In this document: one piece after another, positions 56,339 to 60,213 of the stretch
Layout: the number at the start of each line of letters is the position of its first letter
Numbering within the stretch: position 1 is the first letter of the stretch
Notes under the pieces: generated by a model
The model's database searches: none
Told to the model about the DNA's origin: nothing
The model's input: only the letters and a program-made list of their open reading frames with translations
NCBI GenBank assembly: GCA_013286145.1
Contig: JABDGH010000009.1
Coordinates: 1 to 60,213, forward strand
Length of the DNA: 60,213 nucleotides
DNA from: Verrucomicrobiota bacterium
GTDB taxonomy: Bacteria; Verrucomicrobiota; Verrucomicrobiia; Methylacidiphilales; UBA1321
Reading direction: 5' to 3'
Program-made: the position numbers and the translations under genes

Positions 56339-57436
56339 TCAAGCCTGTTTCAACGCCGTCAGGGCCTTCTTTTCCAGCTTTCTGAACCGCTCTGCCAGGG
56401 CTTCATCCGCCGCGCGCAAAGATTTTGCCTCGGTTGCGAGATAAAAAAGAAAATCATAAAGCCCCTGCCAATCGTAGAGCGAGATCGACTCCGCCCGGAT
56501 CGACGTTCCCGGCCCCATGTTGTGGTAATGATTCAGCGCCACGCAAAGCGCGCCCGTGGGAAATCCGGCGCGCAGGAATACCGACGCTTCGCACGTTCCT
56601 CCGCCCATCAAAAGCCGCTGGTATAAAGTGCCGGATCGGGTGCCTTGCAGATCCCGGAAAGCCGTTTCGAGCCAGTGAGTGACTCGCGAATCAAAAATAC
56701 TCGACCGATCTCCCACGCGTACAATCGGCCCCGTGCCAACTCGGGCAAATCCGCGCGCCTGGCTCGTCTCCAGCGACAGGGTAGGTATTGACGTCAATTT
56801 TTTTCGCGTCTTTAACGCCGCCAATGCCCCGGCAAAACCGATTTCCTCCGCCCGGGTAAAAAGCGCGTGGACGCTCGCCCGTGCTCCGCTTAGAGCCAAT
56901 CGCCTCAGCAGCGCGAGGATGGTCGAAACCTGCGCGAGATCGTCACAGGCGGGGCTGATAAAAAGCTTCTTCGTGCATCGCGCCCCCGGCAAATCCCACA
57001 TCGCGAACGTCGCCCCTTTCGGAATTTCGCCATCCAGCTTGATGCGCTTCGTTTCCTCTGAGAATAAAGTCTTTATGATCGAAGCCCGACCCAAGGGTTC
57101 CCGGCTTGCCTCATTATAAAAAACGATCGTTTTCCCTGTAAAATATTTTTCCTCCACACCCCCGGCGAAGCACACCTCCTCCGTCCCGTCTTTTCGTTCG
57201 ATCACGAACGCGGGATGATCCATGTGCGCCACCACACGAAACGAATCACGGCCTGCCGCCTTATATTCATAGCTGGCGTGCAGGTTCCCAAATTCATCCA
57301 CGTGTGTTGTGACATGAGGCAAATCGCGTAGCCGTTCCAGCAGACACGCGCGAACATGACCCTCATGGCACGGTGCGGTCGGGCAGGCCGCCACGATCAT
57401 CCCCGCTTGATAAAGTTCTTCGTCAAGAATGTGCAT
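56339..57436 (-). CDS. M42/M20-like zinc aminopeptidase family protein
   Basis: A 365-residue metallopeptidase-like protein. VVAHMDHPAFVI (metal-binding His and Asp, about 68-79), SPACDDLAQV (Asp-Asp), and ALFTRAEEIGFAGALAALK (catalytic Glu-Glu) follow the M42/M20 pattern; GGGTCEASVFLRAGFPTGAL and NHYHNMGPGTSI supply the remaining ligands. Such cobalt/zinc enzymes release N-terminal residues from peptides. The substrate is unknown. Confidence 0.87.
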   Translation of the reverse strand: MHILDEELYQAGMIVAACPTAPCHEGHVRACLLERLRDLPHVTTHVDEFGNLHASYEYKAAGRDSFRVVAHMDHPAFVIERKDGTEEVCFAGGVEEKYFTGKTIVFYNEASREPLGRASIIKTLFSEETKRIKLDGEIPKGATFAMWDLPGARCTKKLFISPACDDLAQVSTILALLRRLALSGARASVHALFTRAEEIGFAGALAALKTRKKLTSIPTLSLETSQARGFARVGTGPIVRVGDRSSIFDSRVTHWLETAFRDLQGTRSGTLYQRLLMGGGTCEASVFLRAGFPTGALCVALNHYHNMGPGTSIRAESISLYDWQGLYDFLFYLATEAKSLRAADEALAERFRKLEKKALTALKQA

Positions 57437-57447
57437 TTAAAAAAATT

Positions 57448-57543
57448 GTCATCCTGAGTTTATCGAGGGACCTCTAACTATTTTGTTCCAAGGGTGTCGA
57501 ATGAGCGAAATAATAAGAGATCTTTCGACAAGCTTAGGATGAC
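57448..57543. repeat. Palindromic repeat element, 96 bp
   Basis: GTCATCCTGAGTTTATCGAG... pairs with ...TTCGACAAGCTTAGGATGAC (arms 57448-57475 and 57516-57543, some mismatches). It is homologous over its whole length to 22073-22167. Its right end supplies the last four codons and stop of the TerC-family gene. Confidence 0.85.
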
Positions 57544-58457
57544 AGGTTTTTAGAAGCCGACTTCACCAGTGAAGCTGCCACGGCTGCCCCCAGGATTCCC
57601 CCCACGACAATCAGCGAGGTCTCGGTCGAGAGAGGGTAAAAACCTTCGACCACCATTTTCGCGCCGATAAAAATCAACACGCAGGCCAGCCCGACATGAA
57701 GATAGGCCAGGTTCTTCACCGCGCCAGCCAGCAGGAAGTAGAGAGAACGCAGTCCCAGGATCGCGCAGACATTCGAGGTGTAAACGATGAACGGCTCCCG
57801 CGTCACGCCGAAGATCGCGGGAATCGAATCGAACGCAAAGATCAGGTCAGTCACCTCCACCACCACCAGCACGAGAAAGAGAAGCGTGAACTTCAATTGC
57901 CCGTTTTCTCGAACCACAAACTGATCGCCCTCGTTGATTGAGCTCAAGGGTAGATAACGGCGCGCGAGCCGCACCACCAATAGTTTCTCCACCTCGACAT
58001 CTTCCTTGTGCAGCAGCATGGCCACGCCAGCGTAAAGGATGTAGGCGCCGAACAGATAAATCACCCACTCGAATTGCCGCAGCAAGGCTGTTCCCGCCAA
58101 AATCATCAATCCGCGCATGACCAGCGCACCCAGCACGCCCCAGAAAAGCAGGCGATGTTGCTTGTCCGGTGCGACCTTGAAGGAGGCAAAAACGAGCACG
58201 AAGATAAAAATATTATCCATGCTCAGCGAGTACTCGATCAGGTAACCCGTGAAAAACTGGAGACCAATGACCGAGCCTTCCCGGTGCGTCAGCCACATGC
58301 CAAAGCCGATGGCCAGCGCGACCCAGCCCAGCGTTGTCAGTAGCGATTCCTTCACCGAAATCGCCCGCTTTTCGCGATGGAGCACCATCAGGTCGAACGC
58401 CAGCAATCCAAGGACGACGACATTAAAGCCTATCCAAAATATGAGCGGTGTTTCCAT
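57534..58457 (-). CDS. TerC-family integral membrane protein
   Basis: A 307-residue membrane protein with about nine hydrophobic helices. Conserved TerC motifs are SMDNIFIFVLVFASF (about 75-89) and IFAFDSIPAIFGVTREPFIVYTSN (about 205-228), whose Asp residues line the proposed ion path. Family members act in tellurium resistance and in Mn/pH homeostasis (Alx-like). Start ATG 58457 is chosen; the frame is open 14 codons further. Its C-terminal residues NLSS and stop come from the palindromic repeat. It is not near the TerY-type triad. Confidence 0.93.
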   Translation of the reverse strand: METPLIFWIGFNVVVLGLLAFDLMVLHREKRAISVKESLLTTLGWVALAIGFGMWLTHREGSVIGLQFFTGYLIEYSLSMDNIFIFVLVFASFKVAPDKQHRLLFWGVLGALVMRGLMILAGTALLRQFEWVIYLFGAYILYAGVAMLLHKEDVEVEKLLVVRLARRYLPLSSINEGDQFVVRENGQLKFTLLFLVLVVVEVTDLIFAFDSIPAIFGVTREPFIVYTSNVCAILGLRSLYFLLAGAVKNLAYLHVGLACVLIFIGAKMVVEGFYPLSTETSLIVVGGILGAAVAASLVKSASKNLSS

Positions 58458-58532
58458 GAGGCACGAAAACTGTAGCGGTGATTGGGCACAACCACGCAAG
58501 TTTTTAAAATTACCTTAAATAAGATAAGGCCC

Positions 58533-58634
58533 GTCATCCTGAGCTTGTCGAAGGATCAGCTCCCGGTAAGCCTACATTCATAGGGTGAAACGTACACTTT
58601 CTGGACGCTGATCCTTCGACAAGCTCAGGATGAC
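58533..58634. repeat. Palindromic repeat with perfect 28-bp arms
   Basis: GTCATCCTGAGCTTGTCGAA, continuing to 58560, is an exact reverse complement of 58607-58634; 46 bp lie between. It is in the gap between nadB's end and the start of the TerC-family gene. Confidence 0.9.
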
Positions 58635-58651
58635 GGAGTGTTTTCACCAAC

Positions 58652-58670
58652 GTTAATTCCGTCAAAAATT
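58652..58670. repeat. Dispersed repeat, TTAATTCCGTCAAAAATT type
   Basis: GTTAATTCCGTCAAAAATT (here preceded by C) ends inside the nadB stop codon (58669-58671) and matches copies around trpG. Confidence 0.55.
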
Positions 58671-60213
58671 ACCTCGGCCTGAGCACCGTATCGCTTGGCG
58701 GAACGCTCGTGTCGAGTTCGGGATAATCGAGTGTGAAGTGCAGCCCGCGACTCTCGTGGCGGGTGAGGGCGCAATCGACAATCAGCGATGCCACCAGCAC
58801 GAGATTGCGCAATTCGACCAGGTCGCAGGTCATATTGTAATTCCAGTAATACTCCTGCACCTCATCGCTCAGGCTGCGCAGGCGGCTCGCGGCGCGCTTC
58901 AAGCGTTTCGTCGTGCGCATGATGCCAACGTAATCCCACATCAGTTGCCGGATTTCGCGCCAGTTATGATAGATCACCACCAGTTCATCAGGATCCTGCG
59001 CGGAACCGCTTTGCCACGGCGGAATATCTTTTTGCTTCGGTGGAGTTTTCTCCTGCTTCACCGCTTCCGCCGCACGATGCGCCACGACCAGCGCCTCGAG
59101 CAGGGAATTGCTCGCGAGACGATTCGCGCCGTGCAGGCCGGTACAGGCGACTTCACCCACGGCCCAGAGTCCCGGCAATTCGGTGCGGCCCTCGGGTGTC
59201 GTCACCACGCCACCGCATTGATAATGCGCGGCAGGCACGACCGGAATCGGTTCCGTGGCCATGTCGATGCCGCATTCGAGACATTTCGCGTAAATGGCCG
59301 GAAACCGGTTTTGTAGGAACTCACGGCTTTGATGCGTGATGTCGAGATAGACGCAGGGCGTGCCGGTCTTCTTGATTTCCGCATCGATGGCCCGTGCCAC
59401 AATATCGCGCGGAGCGAGCGACTTGAGCGGATGCACACCGTCCATGAACGCCTTGCCCGCCGCATTGCGCAGGATGCCGCCTTCGCCGCGCACTGCTTCA
59501 CTGATAAGGAACGATTTGGCCTTGGGATGAAAAAGGCAGGTCGGGTGAAACTGGATGAACTCCATGTTGGCGACCGGAACGCCTGCGCGATAGGCCATGG
59601 CCACGCCGTCGCCGGTCGCAATGTCGGGATTGGTAGTATATAGATAGACCTTTCCGCAACCGCCCGTGGCCAGGAGCACATGCTGCGCGGCGACCGTCTC
59701 CACCTGACCGCTGGCGCAGTCCAGGACATAGACGCCCACGCAACGATTATCAGTGGCAAAACCGAGCTTGTGCCGCGTGATCAGGTCGATGGCAGCGTGA
59801 TTCTCAAAAATCGCCACGTTGCGATGCCGGGCCAGTGCCGCCAGCAGCGCGCTCTCGATTTCGCGTCCCGTCACATCCTTCGCGTGAAGAATACGCCGCT
59901 TCGAGTGGCCGCCCTCCCTGCCGAGATCAAGTTCGTGATGGCCGCTATTCTCGCGTTCCGTAAATGCCATGCCCAGCTCGATCAATTCCTTGATCCGGGC
60001 TGGCCCCTCTTCGACGATGCCGCGCACGACATCCTCATGGCAAAGCCCCGCGCCACATTCGAGCGTGTCGCGCACATGCAAGTCGAAGGTATCCTCGTTC
60101 GAGGTCACACAGGCGATGCCGCCCTGGGCGTAGTTGGTGTTCGACTCGGCGCGGTTCTTCTTTGTAATCACCGCCACGGAACCCTTTTCCGCCACGTTCA
60201 AGGCAAAGGTCAG
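58669..60213 (-). CDS. nadB: L-aspartate oxidase, 5' end beyond window
   Basis: It oxidises L-aspartate to iminoaspartate with FAD and feeds NAD synthesis with NadA. The reading frame runs through the right edge (LTFALNVAEKG before the first in-window Met), so the N-terminal FAD-binding GxGxxG region is missing. Present are NYAQGGIA, the VLLATGGCG loop, ANMEFIQFHPT, SEAVRGEGGIL, PAAHYQCGGV, GLWAVGEVACTGLHGANRLASNSL and the C-terminal succinate-dehydrogenase-like helical domain ending in SRGLHFTLDYPE. The partial length of 514 residues is nearly complete for the family (~535). Confidence 0.95.
   Translation of the reverse strand: MTFALNVAEKGSVAVITKKNRAESNTNYAQGGIACVTSNEDTFDLHVRDTLECGAGLCHEDVVRGIVEEGPARIKELIELGMAFTERENSGHHELDLGREGGHSKRRILHAKDVTGREIESALLAALARHRNVAIFENHAAIDLITRHKLGFATDNRCVGVYVLDCASGQVETVAAQHVLLATGGCGKVYLYTTNPDIATGDGVAMAYRAGVPVANMEFIQFHPTCLFHPKAKSFLISEAVRGEGGILRNAAGKAFMDGVHPLKSLAPRDIVARAIDAEIKKTGTPCVYLDITHQSREFLQNRFPAIYAKCLECGIDMATEPIPVVPAAHYQCGGVVTTPEGRTELPGLWAVGEVACTGLHGANRLASNSLLEALVVAHRAAEAVKQEKTPPKQKDIPPWQSGSAQDPDELVVIYHNWREIRQLMWDYVGIMRTTKRLKRAASRLRSLSDEVQEYYWNYNMTCDLVELRNLVLVASLIVDCALTRHESRGLHFTLDYPELDTSVPPSDTVLRPR

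Overview
The window looks like chromosomal DNA of a Verrucomicrobiota bacterium. The reasons are two secreted proteins ending in a PEP-CTERM sorting signal, most starts lacking a Shine-Dalgarno sequence, a GyrB with a charged linker, a cobA-hemD fusion beside hemA and hemC, and intergenic space rich in palindromic repeats. This placement is inferred from gene style, not from a marker gene. Both ends are ordinary chromosome and the last gene (nadB) runs off the right edge.

Layout. 1-2.7 kb: two tandem PEP-CTERM exported proteins sharing promoter, 3' end and terminator. 3-8.4 kb: two unknown exported proteins, a thioredoxin-fold protein without its cysteines, mutL, rpiB, panD and a RelE-type toxin-antitoxin pair. 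8.5-12.8 kb: a tightly overlapping tetrapyrrole operon (hemX-like, hemA, hemC, cobA-hemD). 12.8-16.8 kb: TPR protein, AT-hook-like DNA-binding protein, lipoprotein cyclophilin plus ygfZ, a GIY-YIG nuclease gene enclosed by palindromic repeat arms, and an FAH-family enzyme. 17-20 kb: a vWA / PP2C phosphatase / protein kinase triad of the TerY-P type. 20-25.8 kb: VOC protein, lgt, a left-handed beta-helix transferase, an RluA pseudouridine synthase, an ABC-F ATPase, tRNA-Leu(CAG). 26-32.2 kb: a Gfo/Idh/MocA oxidoreductase and a Cus-like heavy-metal efflux set (Cys-rich exported protein, cusB, cusA). 32.2-34.8 kb: a complete IS1-like transposon with 16-bp inverted ends and an 8-bp target duplication, carrying a ClpP-fold serine-protease-like protein and two small proteins as cargo. 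35-46.4 kb: a DUF6504-like gene, a cupin, and a minus-strand operon with ECF sigma factor, membrane-anchored anti-sigma-like protein, Spy-like periplasmic protein, RND adaptor, two RND pumps and an outer-membrane channel. 47-60.2 kb: trpE (with a possible three-Trp leader peptide), trpG, glutamate dehydrogenase, a hydrolase-fold protein without catalytic residues, a lipoate/octanoate transferase, gyrB, a TPR membrane protein, an M42-like peptidase, a TerC-family protein and nadB.

The most unusual material lies between and inside genes. Palindromic elements of one general type (GTCATYCYGAG...GTCGAGGRATC arms) occur at least seven times. One copy encloses the GIY-YIG nuclease gene and supplies its last codons. 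A 132-bp copy elsewhere has the same 29-nt and 76-nt arms but no gene, so it looks like its miniature derivative. Another palindrome has become coding sequence inside the linker of MutL, and others supply the stop codons of the TerC-family gene and nadB. With the IS1-like cargo transposon sitting just upstream of the metal-efflux operon, these are the best candidates for something undescribed.
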